Positions 34,156-43,714 of a DNA stretch of 64,000 nucleotides are shown here, one piece after another. Position 1 is the stretch's first letter. Every line of letters starts with the position of its first letter. A program made the translations under genes and the position numbers. The notes beneath the pieces were generated by a model. The model ran no database searches, was not told where the DNA came from, and saw only the letters and a program-made list of their open reading frames with translations. This DNA is from Sphingobacterium sp. (GTDB lineage Bacteria; Bacteroidota; Bacteroidia; Sphingobacteriales; Sphingobacteriaceae), in NCBI GenBank assembly GCA_031253985.1, contig JAIRVH010000214.1, positions 1-64,000 of the forward strand. The letters run 5' to 3'.

Positions 34156-34776
34156 CTATATTACAGCCTTCTTTTTAAAAAAAAGAATTCCGCAAATCAA
34201 TATCAATAATCCGATAGCTCCCCAAATCATCATCGATCCTTTCGGTTCTTTTTGAATGTCCTCTACCTTAGTCAATTCCTTTTGCCGATGTTCCTGAGAT
34301 GTGGCTACTTGCTTTTCTACTTTCTCAATTCCTTGCTTCTCTCTTTCCTCTTTCGAATCCTTATTCTCGGTGATTGTCTGCTTAGTATGATGCGTAGTCT
34401 TCTCTCCAGGAGATTCCAATCTCACAGTCAAAGTCTGCTTAAGCGTGTCGAGTTGAACCAATATCTTAAATCCTGCAGAATCCTTAAGCAATATTTCAGC
34501 TCCTAATTTGACCTTTTCCACTCCAATGGAACCACTGACTTTACTGCCCTTTTTCTCGGTTACAATCGTAGTTTCAGTTTCAGTGACTATTGTACCCTTG
34601 TCAACTATTACGATCCGCTGTAGGCTATCCTTTAGTGTTTTTTCAGAAAGTGAACTATCAAGTTTACTTACCACTTCCAAAGAATGCTTTTCGACATACT
34701 TTGTCGATCGTCGGAATAACCCACAAGAAGCAAAGGCGGTCACTATGACCACCGATGCGATTAGTCTATTTAGCAT
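34156..34776 (-). CDS. Candidate unimolecular spanin
   Basis: The 206-residue product has a lipobox at its start (VTAFASCGLF, cysteine 18), a long charged helical middle rich in Lys/Glu/Thr, and a single C-terminal transmembrane helix (SMMIWGAIGLLILICGILFF) followed by KKKAVI. An outer-membrane lipid anchor plus an inner-membrane helix in one chain is the design of u-spanins, which fuse the two membranes in the last step of phage lysis. Its place directly after the endolysin and one-TM genes agrees. Confidence 0.65.
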   Translation of the reverse strand: MLNRLIASVVIVTAFASCGLFRRSTKYVEKHSLEVVSKLDSSLSEKTLKDSLQRIVIVDKGTIVTETETTIVTEKKGSKVSGSIGVEKVKLGAEILLKDSAGFKILVQLDTLKQTLTVRLESPGEKTTHHTKQTITENKDSKEEREKQGIEKVEKQVATSQEHRQKELTKVEDIQKEPKGSMMIWGAIGLLILICGILFFKKKAVI

Positions 34777-34924
34777 ACTTCAAAATTGAGTTAAGCTCGA
34801 TAACCGACTGCTTTAGGCTATCTAAGCTGTTTACTAAATCGGGTTTATTCACCCTTTGCTTTCCGTTTGATGAGATCAGAGTAACCGACCCTAATAGCAT
34901 TAATAACAATACTAATTTTTTCAT
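34766..34924 (-). CDS. 52-residue secreted peptide in the lysis cassette
   Basis: ATG at 34924 to TAG at 34766 encodes a hydrophobic signal (MKKLVLLLMLLGSVTLISSN) and about 30 mature residues with a helical pattern (DLVNSLDSLKQSVIELNSIL). It overlaps the spanin candidate by 11 bp and the upstream gene by 4 bp, so it belongs to the lysis unit. Role unknown. Confidence 0.55.
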   Translation of the reverse strand: MKKLVLLLMLLGSVTLISSNGKQRVNKPDLVNSLDSLKQSVIELNSILKYAK

Positions 34925-35256
34925 CTTATTACCTCCCTGATGATCTGTTTTATTTGACTAGTAGTTGTATCCACTTGTTCGCGCATTGGCGCTGTTTGTT
35001 TGCTTACCTCCTGTTCAACAGCAGGCCGTAACTCAACAGGCAATTGTTTTCGTATTTCGTCCTGAACTTGCTTGCTAGTATCTTTCAACAAATCGATATT
35101 CTCATTCTTTGCTGAGACATATAGCCAAACAAATACGAACAGGAGCGCAGCAAGTACTGCACATAGGAAAGCAAGCGGATTGTCCTTTATCCACTTTGTA
35201 AACTTTCCCAGTCCATTTATTTTTCTGTCGATGAAATCGTCTTTATTCTCTGCCAT
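34921..35256 (-). CDS. One-TM lysis-cassette protein (holin-like position)
   Basis: From ATG 35256 (sharing a base with the endolysin stop, TAATG) the product has 111 residues: a charged N-terminus, one strong helix (PLAFLCAVLAALLFVFVWLYV) and a long helical C-terminal tail. Position and topology suggest a holin or a phage-lysis regulator; no family motif confirms it. Confidence 0.6.
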   Translation of the reverse strand: MAENKDDFIDRKINGLGKFTKWIKDNPLAFLCAVLAALLFVFVWLYVSAKNENIDLLKDTSKQVQDEIRKQLPVELRPAVEQEVSKQTAPMREQVDTTTSQIKQIIREVIR

Positions 35257-35903
35257 TATTTCCACAAACTAGCATAATAATTAATCTTAGCCCGACGGTC
35301 GTCAAGGCCGTTATATCCCCCGTTCACAGCAAGACAAACCGAACGAATGCTTTGCTCTGAAAGATCCTCTGCTTTTGCCCAAATATTCTTTTCATCGAAC
35401 TCTTTAATAGCTGTTGTGAAATAGTATGCCGACTCTCCAATCTTATCCGGATTGTTGTAAAGTTCAGGTCCGCCGTAACGCATATAATCCCTACCTCCTG
35501 TAGTTTGTAAGGAACCTCCCCCACGGAATAACCAACCATCACCTGGCCGCGTATTGCCAAGTTCTTTTGCCTTTTTCGGATTACCTAATCCATAAACACG
35601 TTCAGCTAATTCATAAGGTTTACCTGACAAGTATTCGGCTTCTTTTAAAGTAACTTTAGCGGAGTGCTTTCCAACACCGAATATTTCCATTATTCGTCTA
35701 GGAGAATAATCTTTCATATTCTCCCTTTCAAGGGTGAACCCTCCGCTCTCGTGGTGTATATTTGCGAAGAAATGTATCGTCTGCGCCTTAGTGCGACCGA
35801 ATTTCTTTGCGAACTTCCTTAACGTTTCATTACCGATTACTCCATCCTGACCAGCTCCTACTTCTCGCTGCAATTCCTCTATTCTATCTTTTGCTGTCAT
35901 CAT
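35256..35903 (-). CDS. GH19-type endolysin
   Basis: The 215-residue product shows the glycoside hydrolase 19 core: IHFFANIHHESGGFTLEREN (first catalytic Glu at residue 52, a second acidic pair at 59/61), then GDGWLFRGGGSLQTTGGRDY and a C-terminal VNGGYNGLDDRRAKINYY. Such enzymes cut glycan strands of peptidoglycan (or chitin). In this position it is the phage lysis enzyme. There is no signal peptide, so it needs a holin-type exit. Confidence 0.9.
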   Translation of the reverse strand: MMTAKDRIEELQREVGAGQDGVIGNETLRKFAKKFGRTKAQTIHFFANIHHESGGFTLERENMKDYSPRRIMEIFGVGKHSAKVTLKEAEYLSGKPYELAERVYGLGNPKKAKELGNTRPGDGWLFRGGGSLQTTGGRDYMRYGGPELYNNPDKIGESAYYFTTAIKEFDEKNIWAKAEDLSEQSIRSVCLAVNGGYNGLDDRRAKINYYASLWK

Positions 35904-35915
35904 TACCCCTTTCTT

Positions 35916-35984
35916 TTACCGCGCGCCGTCAGAATAAGCCCCGACGACCCTTTGAATATATTTTATTGATTCTATTCTATTCAT
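35916..35984 (-). CDS. 22-codon ORF resembling the endolysin N-terminus
   Basis: ATG 35984 to TAA 35916 encodes MNRIESIKYIQRVVGAYSDG plus two residues. IQRVVGAYSDG resembles LQREVGAGQDG at the start of the downstream endolysin, so it may be a decayed duplicate of a peptidoglycan-binding segment. Support is weak. Confidence 0.25.
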   Translation of the reverse strand: MNRIESIKYIQRVVGAYSDGAR

Positions 35985-35996
35985 TTGATTATTATT

Positions 35997-38750
35997 TTAA
36001 AATGGATTTGCAGAACTACTGCTAGATGTAAAATCGACCAGTAAACCGTTAATGAAATTGAAATGGTAATATGTTGTACTAGAGGCTGTATTTGCCAATG
36101 TGATTTTTCCAGTTAACCCTTTTTTCCCTTTCACTTTTATATCACCGTTTACTATTTCAAGTGCAGTATTTTCGGAAATACCTCCTGTGATGTCGATCCT
36201 TAGACCCGAGCTTCGTGCCCGTGAAGAAGATGAAAACAACACTGACATGAAATCAACGTATCCACTTGCTGCCGAGTAAGGCCTACCGATAGACCAAACT
36301 TCATCATTAGTATCCTTAATTGATCTTAAACCAGCAAGGTCCTCTCCGTCTCCGATTAGTGCTCCATCTTGAATAATGAATTGTCCAATACTGCTATTTC
36401 CTGTTACCTTTAGATTTGTTGCCGTAACTTGCTGGGCAAACAATTGAATCACATCTATAAGTTCAGCCTTGATGTATCCTCCTGCGATGATAGTCGTTCC
36501 TAGTTTGGCAAATTCGACCATGTCTTCATGAGCCAAATCCCCTAACGAGCTAATTAGCCCTTCTGTGTAATTTTTAGAAGATTGTAAAGCGCTATTAGCT
36601 GCGTTTTCTGCATGTTGTTTAGCCTCCATCAATTTTTGAGTTGCATCTTGTATACGTGCCTGCTCTTCACTGGAAACCACATTATCTGCATAAGCTTCAG
36701 CGATAACTTGAAGCAATTCGTCATTTGCATCCGCATAAGCTTTTGACGCCGCTATTGCCTGCTGTTTAGCATTATCCATCTGAGTCACCGTTGCCCCTCC
36801 ACCGTTTACTACAATTTCAGAAACATTAAGTCTATCAGCGGAAATCTTACCTGTCTTAATATTAGCGCCATTAATGTAGGTCATACCGTTTGTGAAACTA
36901 TAATCCCTTTTACCTTGGAATTCGGCATATATTACGCCTAAATTGAAATGATAAAACCCAACTTCACTTTCAGTACTGATTGGCTGTTCGGAAATCACCC
37001 ATGTACCATTTAAAGCCGTACGGCTACACCTAGCTGCAACGTAATAGTGTTTATCCGCTATAAGATCAGTTTTAAGTAATTGAGATATACTCCATATATA
37101 TCCCAATCCGTCAATTTTAACTTCCAAATGAACCAATTGGCCTCCCGTTATCAAAACGCTTTTTGGATCATCTCCATTATTTACATTGATAGTAACACCG
37201 TTCAACAGAAAGTTTTGAGATTTGGCCCCAACACTTAACATTAAAGTTTCAATGGACTCAGGCTTAATATGAGTGCTATCGAAATAACCATCAGGATCGA
37301 AAACAAGATTTTGTAACTGACGCATTCTAGCAGCTAAAATCCTATCTTCTTCAATACTCCTTCGAGTGGTTTGGGTGATGATCTGCTTATTCTCTTTAAT
37401 ATCGTTTTGAATTTTTTCAAAGAGGGTGTATGTTACATCATTTCCTATTACCGCATTATATGTCATTCCGTTTTCAAGCACATCAGGAAAATGTCCAGGA
37501 TAACTAAGCTCTGTAATGCGCACCCGTTCATCAATCCCCTTCTGAGTATCGATCAGCCGAACAGTATCTCCGATATCTAATGTGATATTCTTTCGTTTGA
37601 GGTCCAAAATATCAATTTCAAGCTCGTATACCACACGCGGCGTACTATTGCTTTCCAAATACTCCTGCCTTTTAGCAGTCAATTCGGCTACTGCTGCATC
37701 GATATAGGATTGTGGCATCCGAATACCAATAAGAGTATATTTATCTCCTATTTCAGCATGTACAGATTCAGTTGGAAAAAAATCCCCATTTCCCTCGTCA
37801 TTTGCCTTGAATACTATCTTTCTATCAGTATGATTATAGCTTGAAATCTCAAACTGATTCCCTTCTAAATAGCCTGACTTAAACACAATGTAAGCAGACT
37901 CTCCATCGATCTTCTGATTGTTAAAATCAAAATCAATGGAGCTGTCAATGATCGAGAATAATTGTTTATTTATCGTTGTAGCGCCCGTTACGGTACCAGT
38001 GCGTTTTGGATAAATATTTTCATCTACAAATTCGCCCTCACGTACTCTGTATAGATTTACGTTCTTTTCCACATATCCAGGAATCTTAAAATAATCCTTC
38101 ATTCCTGCAGGTAGGTTTTTATCTCCTCCCCTCGCATACGCCCTAGTAACGATCTTCTTCTCATTAATCGATTTTCTTGAAAGACTATAGAGACCATTTC
38201 CTTTTCCGTAGCTAAATGATAAATCGCGTGCGGTTCCTATTGTTTTTTTCAAAGAAAGGGCTTTCGCTTTTATCCCCCATTCAGCTTTCATGGCTTGGGC
38301 AACCATAGTAAGGCAATCCAAAATGTATGTTGAATCAAATTCAACTGTAACACGCCCAAGATCTTCGAACTCACCGACAGACCAACCCGAGGATTTGCTA
38401 TTAGCACAATCGACAATGAGATGAAGCCATTCTTCAGCAGTGCCACTGAAGCTAAATTTACGGGCTCCTAAATGTTCTATGAAAAACTGTGATAGGCTAT
38501 GTCTTGGGCCTTCAAACACAAAATCATACTCAAAAAGAAACCTGCTAACTTTTTTGAAGTTAACGGTCTCGTTTAAGGTAAGAACCTCCCCTTTGTAATT
38601 TAAAGTATCATTGACTTTTATGTCCAAATCTAATGAAGATTTAAAACTGAAGGCAAGGGAATGCTCCGCCATTATCTTGTTGGTAAACGTTGAAGAATTC
38701 AATGGAATTTCTACTCCTTTATCTTGCCCTCTATACACCTGAATCTTCAT
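35997..38750 (-). CDS. Phage tail tip / minor tail protein
   Basis: From ATG 38750 the product has 917 residues. The first 450 residues resemble baseplate-hub or tail-endopeptidase-like domains of siphoviruses (FEYDFVFEGPRHSLSQFFIE, ITLDIGDTVRLIDTQKG). A helical region with IQNDIKENKQIITQTTRRSI follows, then an alanine-rich coiled coil near 680-740 and a C-terminal beta region (SSTTYYHFNFINGLLVDF) typical of fibre tips. It is the last structural gene before the lysis genes and starts 1 bp after the receptor-binding gene. Confidence 0.82.
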   Translation of the reverse strand: MKIQVYRGQDKGVEIPLNSSTFTNKIMAEHSLAFSFKSSLDLDIKVNDTLNYKGEVLTLNETVNFKKVSRFLFEYDFVFEGPRHSLSQFFIEHLGARKFSFSGTAEEWLHLIVDCANSKSSGWSVGEFEDLGRVTVEFDSTYILDCLTMVAQAMKAEWGIKAKALSLKKTIGTARDLSFSYGKGNGLYSLSRKSINEKKIVTRAYARGGDKNLPAGMKDYFKIPGYVEKNVNLYRVREGEFVDENIYPKRTGTVTGATTINKQLFSIIDSSIDFDFNNQKIDGESAYIVFKSGYLEGNQFEISSYNHTDRKIVFKANDEGNGDFFPTESVHAEIGDKYTLIGIRMPQSYIDAAVAELTAKRQEYLESNSTPRVVYELEIDILDLKRKNITLDIGDTVRLIDTQKGIDERVRITELSYPGHFPDVLENGMTYNAVIGNDVTYTLFEKIQNDIKENKQIITQTTRRSIEEDRILAARMRQLQNLVFDPDGYFDSTHIKPESIETLMLSVGAKSQNFLLNGVTINVNNGDDPKSVLITGGQLVHLEVKIDGLGYIWSISQLLKTDLIADKHYYVAARCSRTALNGTWVISEQPISTESEVGFYHFNLGVIYAEFQGKRDYSFTNGMTYINGANIKTGKISADRLNVSEIVVNGGGATVTQMDNAKQQAIAASKAYADANDELLQVIAEAYADNVVSSEEQARIQDATQKLMEAKQHAENAANSALQSSKNYTEGLISSLGDLAHEDMVEFAKLGTTIIAGGYIKAELIDVIQLFAQQVTATNLKVTGNSSIGQFIIQDGALIGDGEDLAGLRSIKDTNDEVWSIGRPYSAASGYVDFMSVLFSSSSRARSSGLRIDITGGISENTALEIVNGDIKVKGKKGLTGKITLANTASSTTYYHFNFINGLLVDFTSSSSSANPF

Positions 38751-38751
38751 A

Positions 38752-41700
38752 TCAAGATATTTTAGTAATTTCAATCAAATTAAACCCAGGTCTATTATTA
38801 AGAGAAGTTGACCATGCACCAAAATCGACAGGAGTCGAACCGTCAGTGACTGTGAATGTCATTTCAGCATTGAAATTCTGATTACCAAGTCCATTGAAAC
38901 CAGCAGTCTGACTACAGATCGTTCTTGCAAGTTCATTCGTACCCTGAAATATTCCATAGAAACATTGAGATCTGGTGCTATCTGTTGTAAGAGTATAGTT
39001 TGTACTTCCGGTATTCCAGAGTATGCGGATTTTATATTGACCTACTGGGAGAGTAAACGATATACGGGCCTTACGTCCTAGACTTTCCGCACCGGACTGG
39101 CTCGCAGTATAACACTTTGCCATTGTAGCAAGCGAATAATTGCCTGATGCCTCCACCGCGTTCACATTTGGCGGATTGCCGGTAAAGCTTCCGTTAAACA
39201 CACTATTAGTGGCGTAAAAATCAGATTGCAGATTCATAAACCATCCATTTACATTTGTTCCCTGCGTATTTACAAGCTGCTGCGCATTGTAACCGCTAAA
39301 TGTTGCCAAATTGATCTGGTTGGTTGTCAAGCCAGCAGTAACAACTTTCAGGTTCGAATTATTTGCCGAGCCATTAAAGCCTATTAATACAGCAACAGGA
39401 GGCTCAGTCAAGGTTATCGAGTCATTGACAACCAACGATTCGCTCACCGCATTTTTTACCTGACCGTAGAGGGTCTTAGCACCGATTGATGCAAATGTAA
39501 AGGTTATACTGTCAGACCAAGGCAACCAAGCAGCAGCCGAAACTCCTGCCGATGACTCAGCCAAACGATAATGGGTAGGTGTACCAGCTCCAATCGTAAA
39601 TGATACTTTCGGACTAAACCCAGCAAAAGATGCCTGTCCATCCGCAAGGGCCATTGCTGTTGCTGTAACAGGTATAACCACATTGATCGATGAAGTTTTC
39701 ACATCCGACTCGCTGGTTGAATTTTTGACCTGCGCATATAATGTCAACGTGCCACTGTTCACTCCAGAATTATAACTGACCGTATCTCCGGTAAAAGCAA
39801 CCCAAGCCACAGACGATAGGTCTGCCTGCTGTCCGATCCGATAATGCGTTATGGTATTGACAGTAGTCAATTTCACGGTTACAATTCCAGAACCCGTGGC
39901 CTGATCACCATTGTTAATGGCTATTGCCGTTAATATCGCTGATACTGGATCAACATATTGGAACGTAGCACTTACAATGGCCGATGTTTTATCCTCAACC
40001 TCATCACGGATCTGCGCAAAAACAGTCTTTTGTCCATACGGTGCAGTGATAGTAAAATTCACCGGATTAGAACCAAAAGCAATCCATTGTACGCCGGTGA
40101 AATCATTTGCTGCCGCTAGACGGTAATGCGTAGGGATTCCAGTGTAATTAAGTGTCACTGGAACCGGAGAGCCGGAAACCTGTCCAGCAACTGTGATTGA
40201 AGTCAGTGCAAGGTCTGGTTTCGCTTTATATATCTGTGCGGATAGCACTAGGGATTCGCCATAAGTATTTTTAAGCTTTACATAAACGGTTTTCGTATTA
40301 AATCCCGCTGAAAGCTCATAGCTCGAAGGAGATGCAAAAGCAATCCATTCAGCGCCCAAGAAATTACTTGACTCGCTCACCATGTAATGTGTCGGTGATG
40401 TTCCGGTGAAGAGCATGGAAAGTGATACAATACTCTTCTGTGTAGTTGTCGAACCATTTTCAATCTTAAAGTCAACAAATGTTGGGGCAGATGAGTATAC
40501 ATTCAGACGGTCGATAAACGGTTGTCTCAAGGAGGGCTTAAGCTGGCTGACCATATACATAGCGTCGTCATACACATAGCTAGCATTTGGAGTTGCCTCA
40601 AAAGCTGCCGTATATTTTTCCGCCCTTGTAAGCAGGTCTTTACTGAAATTTAGATTTACCAATAACTTATCGCCATTAATAGCATAAGAAAGCCCATCTG
40701 TATTAGACGATACCGAAACACCATCAATGGTAGTTACTCCTGACAACAGACAAGAAACTTCACTGAACCAAAAACGTGGCATTTTAGGGAAATAGAGTTT
40801 AAAAGATACTTGATTTGCTGCTACACTCCTGATAATCGTTGCATTATTTGTCAAATACCAATACTCATATACTTCATCAACACTGGCAAACCATATTTTA
40901 TCATTACCTCTAGCTCCAAAGCTGTCATTGATGCGTTTAAACATTTCATAGTCTCCTATGTTTGTTCTATGGGAAGCGCCGATCAACCAGTAGATATTGT
41001 CTAGATTGGTCGTATCACTGAAAGACTGTAAGATATTAAAAACCTGATTGGCATAATCAGAAGCTCCGGAAAACAACCGTTCGACAGCTATCTGGCTTTT
41101 ATCCAAAGTGAACCCGGTACGATAAGGATATGCCTTTTTGATCAGTGGATCTCCACTCTGGGCTGTATTCATCATGATGTCGCCTATATTTTGGGATAAC
41201 GCTAGATATCTATGATCTCCATTGGGTTCGGCAACAATTTTTGGACTATCATTTATAAACTCAATAAATTTAGCCTTAGTATCAGCAAACCACTGGTTGA
41301 AATTTCCCTGAGTGACAGATGAGCCATCGTATCCATTGAAATCGTGGTACAATACACTGTAACCAAAATCTTTGTATAGTGACCACTCTTTTGAGCTCAT
41401 CCAAGGGTAGTTTTTCCCGACATTATTTCCACTTGCAAATGGGTCAAAAAGTTTATCTGGCCAGACGGCTATTGATGTAGCAAATCTTCTTTTATTTCCT
41501 GCCCCGTCTGTAAATTCCAAAGGATATTCAGGATTGAAACCATCCGTAAAGTCAGGGGAAACAGGTAGTCCAAGATGGTAATAAAACTGCATTGTCCTAG
41601 CTACCCATCGTTTATTGATGCCGGAGAAATAAAACTGATAGATTGAATTGGAATCGTCCGTGATATAGCTGAACGCAAATTTTTTATTGAATTTGAACTT

Positions 41701-42678
41701 CGGGAAACTAAGGTTTACAGTAGAAGGATCTACCCCCGACGGCAGATCTACAGCAAATTCGATAATGTTTCCATCGTATTTGAGATATTCGAGGTTAAGC
41801 AGCATATAAACAGGATCAACGCTGACTATATTTTCTAGGCACTTGATATCTATGACGGTCTGAAACTGATTGTTGACATATATATTTTCAATACTATACT
41901 TGGTATTGTAATAACTTCCAAAAAGTGTTTTACCCGCGCTGACAGAAGTTTTGGCTATATTCAAAAACAAGCCATATCCTAGCGGCTCATCACTTAAAAT
42001 ATATTCTTTAGCTACACCTTGCTGAACTGGCAACGCATTTAATTTGAAAGTTGTTGAATAGACTGGCATGTATTCACCTCCAAAACTGTAAGTACCAATA
42101 GTGCGCTCCGACTCGGCAATATTGACAAGGTTCTCGTCAGGTACAATGATTGCAATCTGCCCTGCATCATTCGGGACAACCACCTCACCGTTGACAGTGA
42201 TATTAAGCACATCGCTATTCTTTCCATTGGTTACGGAGAATAGCTGAGTTGTTCCATCGCTAAACGTAATTGTGTAGTTATCTTTTAAACCCGTTGATGA
42301 GGTCATCTCAATTTTTAAGATAGATCTAAACGATAAAGTTGCACTATCCGCGATTTCCCAAGTTTTTAAAATTCCATCCCAAAAGAGCTTTACTACACTA
42401 TCTTTTTGAAGGATAAAGTCATTATCTCCATATACTAAAGTTCGGCCATTCGCTCCCCCATAAACTTCTACATACTTATTTGCTGTACCTAATGTTGGCA
42501 AGGTGTTACCAGTGATTTTTACAGCATCCCCAATTTTCTTACCAGCTTCGTTTACAATTAGGGCAAAATCAACATTCCCAACTTCCCCGGTTTCCGAATC
42601 CACACCCATAATTGAGCTTACCTTAGCTGCGTCCAATATCGGAGGTGTGTCACCATCATATTTTACATAATCACGCAT
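38752..42678 (-). CDS. Receptor-binding tail protein with deacetylase-like domain and four Ig-like repeats
   Basis: The 1308-residue product has an N-terminal tail-attachment part, then (about residues 330-630) a domain with FAFSYITDDSNSIYQF (D341, D342), VLYHDFNG, KIVAEPNGDHRYL and DKIWFASVDEVYEYW, matching the deacetylase-like lipoprotein at 32.6-34.0 kb motif by motif. Four Ig-like repeats of 85-95 residues follow, each with (P/I)THY(R/M)...W(I/V/L)(A/P)(F/W) and a (K/L)T(L/V)(Y/F) strand. A C-terminal domain with GFNLIEITKIS ends the chain. This is the likely host-range factor, perhaps digesting capsule sugars. Confidence 0.78.
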   Translation of the reverse strand: MRDYVKYDGDTPPILDAAKVSSIMGVDSETGEVGNVDFALIVNEAGKKIGDAVKITGNTLPTLGTANKYVEVYGGANGRTLVYGDNDFILQKDSVVKLFWDGILKTWEIADSATLSFRSILKIEMTSSTGLKDNYTITFSDGTTQLFSVTNGKNSDVLNITVNGEVVVPNDAGQIAIIVPDENLVNIAESERTIGTYSFGGEYMPVYSTTFKLNALPVQQGVAKEYILSDEPLGYGLFLNIAKTSVSAGKTLFGSYYNTKYSIENIYVNNQFQTVIDIKCLENIVSVDPVYMLLNLEYLKYDGNIIEFAVDLPSGVDPSTVNLSFPKFKFNKKFAFSYITDDSNSIYQFYFSGINKRWVARTMQFYYHLGLPVSPDFTDGFNPEYPLEFTDGAGNKRRFATSIAVWPDKLFDPFASGNNVGKNYPWMSSKEWSLYKDFGYSVLYHDFNGYDGSSVTQGNFNQWFADTKAKFIEFINDSPKIVAEPNGDHRYLALSQNIGDIMMNTAQSGDPLIKKAYPYRTGFTLDKSQIAVERLFSGASDYANQVFNILQSFSDTTNLDNIYWLIGASHRTNIGDYEMFKRINDSFGARGNDKIWFASVDEVYEYWYLTNNATIIRSVAANQVSFKLYFPKMPRFWFSEVSCLLSGVTTIDGVSVSSNTDGLSYAINGDKLLVNLNFSKDLLTRAEKYTAAFEATPNASYVYDDAMYMVSQLKPSLRQPFIDRLNVYSSAPTFVDFKIENGSTTTQKSIVSLSMLFTGTSPTHYMVSESSNFLGAEWIAFASPSSYELSAGFNTKTVYVKLKNTYGESLVLSAQIYKAKPDLALTSITVAGQVSGSPVPVTLNYTGIPTHYRLAAANDFTGVQWIAFGSNPVNFTITAPYGQKTVFAQIRDEVEDKTSAIVSATFQYVDPVSAILTAIAINNGDQATGSGIVTVKLTTVNTITHYRIGQQADLSSVAWVAFTGDTVSYNSGVNSGTLTLYAQVKNSTSESDVKTSSINVVIPVTATAMALADGQASFAGFSPKVSFTIGAGTPTHYRLAESSAGVSAAAWLPWSDSITFTFASIGAKTLYGQVKNAVSESLVVNDSITLTEPPVAVLIGFNGSANNSNLKVVTAGLTTNQINLATFSGYNAQQLVNTQGTNVNGWFMNLQSDFYATNSVFNGSFTGNPPNVNAVEASGNYSLATMAKCYTASQSGAESLGRKARISFTLPVGQYKIRILWNTGSTNYTLTTDSTRSQCFYGIFQGTNELARTICSQTAGFNGLGNQNFNAEMTFTVTDGSTPVDFGAWSTSLNNRPGFNLIEITKIS

Positions 42679-43183
42679 TATATCTCGTTTTTACTAAAAT
42701 CCTTTTGTTGTCATTAATGACGATATATCTCCCCAGATTATCTGCTAAATAGCGAAAGACATAAGTTGGCAAAACATAATTATTTTCAACTTGAAGTATT
42801 ATTCTCACATAAATTGTATCCGAAAATGGCCTGTTTACGTATTCCCATTTGGCAATTTTTTTTAGACGCAAACGAAAAGATTCTCCCCAATCAAGAACCT
42901 GAAAATCGAAATCCTTTTTTAATAAATCGAGGAAATCCCTTCTCTTTTTCTTGTAGTCTACAACACCTTGGGCTTTCATCAAAAACGGAATATCAAAAAC
43001 CTGAGGTTCGTAATTAATATTCGAAGTATCATCATAATCTTTTCCATTCTCGTCTATCCAATCATTGAAAAATACTTCTTTCGGTGTAGGTGGTTGCTCC
43101 AAAACTGATAGAGCTCCCCTACCTAAATGCAAACCAAAAACCTCTATGATGTCATAGCTATTTATAAAAACACTAACTGTCAT
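42671..43183 (-). CDS. Distal tail protein paralogue 1
   Basis: The 170-residue product shares its plan with the next upstream gene: GLHLGRGALSVLEQPPTPKE, FFNDWIDENGKDYDD, DIPFLMKAQGVVDYKKKRRD and a C-terminal beta part. It has the size and place of a distal tail or tail-completion protein at the tape-measure side of the tail tip. It overlaps both neighbours by about 10 bp. Confidence 0.72.
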   Translation of the reverse strand: MTVSVFINSYDIIEVFGLHLGRGALSVLEQPPTPKEVFFNDWIDENGKDYDDTSNINYEPQVFDIPFLMKAQGVVDYKKKRRDFLDLLKKDFDFQVLDWGESFRLRLKKIAKWEYVNRPFSDTIYVRIILQVENNYVLPTYVFRYLADNLGRYIVINDNKRILVKTRYNA

Positions 43184-43604
43184 TACGGTTATTATTTTGC
43201 AACCTCAATATAAATCTTCCTACGATCACGCGACTTGGACGGGGAACGGAATAAGAAACCAAATTCCAGTTCACAAAAGATTTAAAACGAAGTTTAAGAT
43301 CTTCCCAACCACTAACTTTAAATGTAAACTGTCCTTTTCGAGAGACTAGATCAACAAATGCAGCCTTCTTTTCTTTGTAATCGTCAAGTCCGTTAGCTTT
43401 TATGAAAAATGGAATATCATAATCCTGTGACTGATAAACTAGATTTGTAGCATCATCGTAATCTAATCCATCCTCATCTTTCCAATCATTGTAGAATATT
43501 TCCTTTGGTGACGCAGGTTGCTGCATTGAATTTAATGCTCCTTTAGCAAGATAAATTCCATAAGTAGCTATATCCACACCATTAATTTCTACTTTAAAAG
43601 CCAT
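43173..43604 (-). CDS. Distal tail protein paralogue 2
   Basis: From ATG 43604 the product has 143 residues. GIYLAKGALNSMQQPASPKE, FYNDWKDEDGLDYDD and DIPFFIKANGLDDYKEKKAA align with the downstream gene, so the pair arose by tandem duplication. Motif copy D lies 10-34 bp upstream of the start. A longer start (43643) would run through that motif. Confidence 0.72.
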   Translation of the reverse strand: MAFKVEINGVDIATYGIYLAKGALNSMQQPASPKEIFYNDWKDEDGLDYDDATNLVYQSQDYDIPFFIKANGLDDYKEKKAAFVDLVSRKGQFTFKVSGWEDLKLRFKSFVNWNLVSYSVPRPSRVIVGRFILRLQNNNRNDS

Positions 43605-43613
43605 TTCAATAAA

Positions 43614-43638
43614 AATGTAAATTATGTTAAATTCACAT
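43614..43638 (-). promoter_or_regulatory. Prophage repeat motif, copy D
   Basis: On the minus strand ATGTGAATTTAACAT, AATT, TACATT reads toward the distal-tail gene start at 43604. Same layout as copies A, B, C and E. Confidence 0.6.
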
Positions 43639-43714
43639 AACAAAAGAATGAAATAGTAATATATAAAGTGTTAATTATAGTGATGTTTCGTTTGATATGT
43701 TAGGTTTATTAAAC

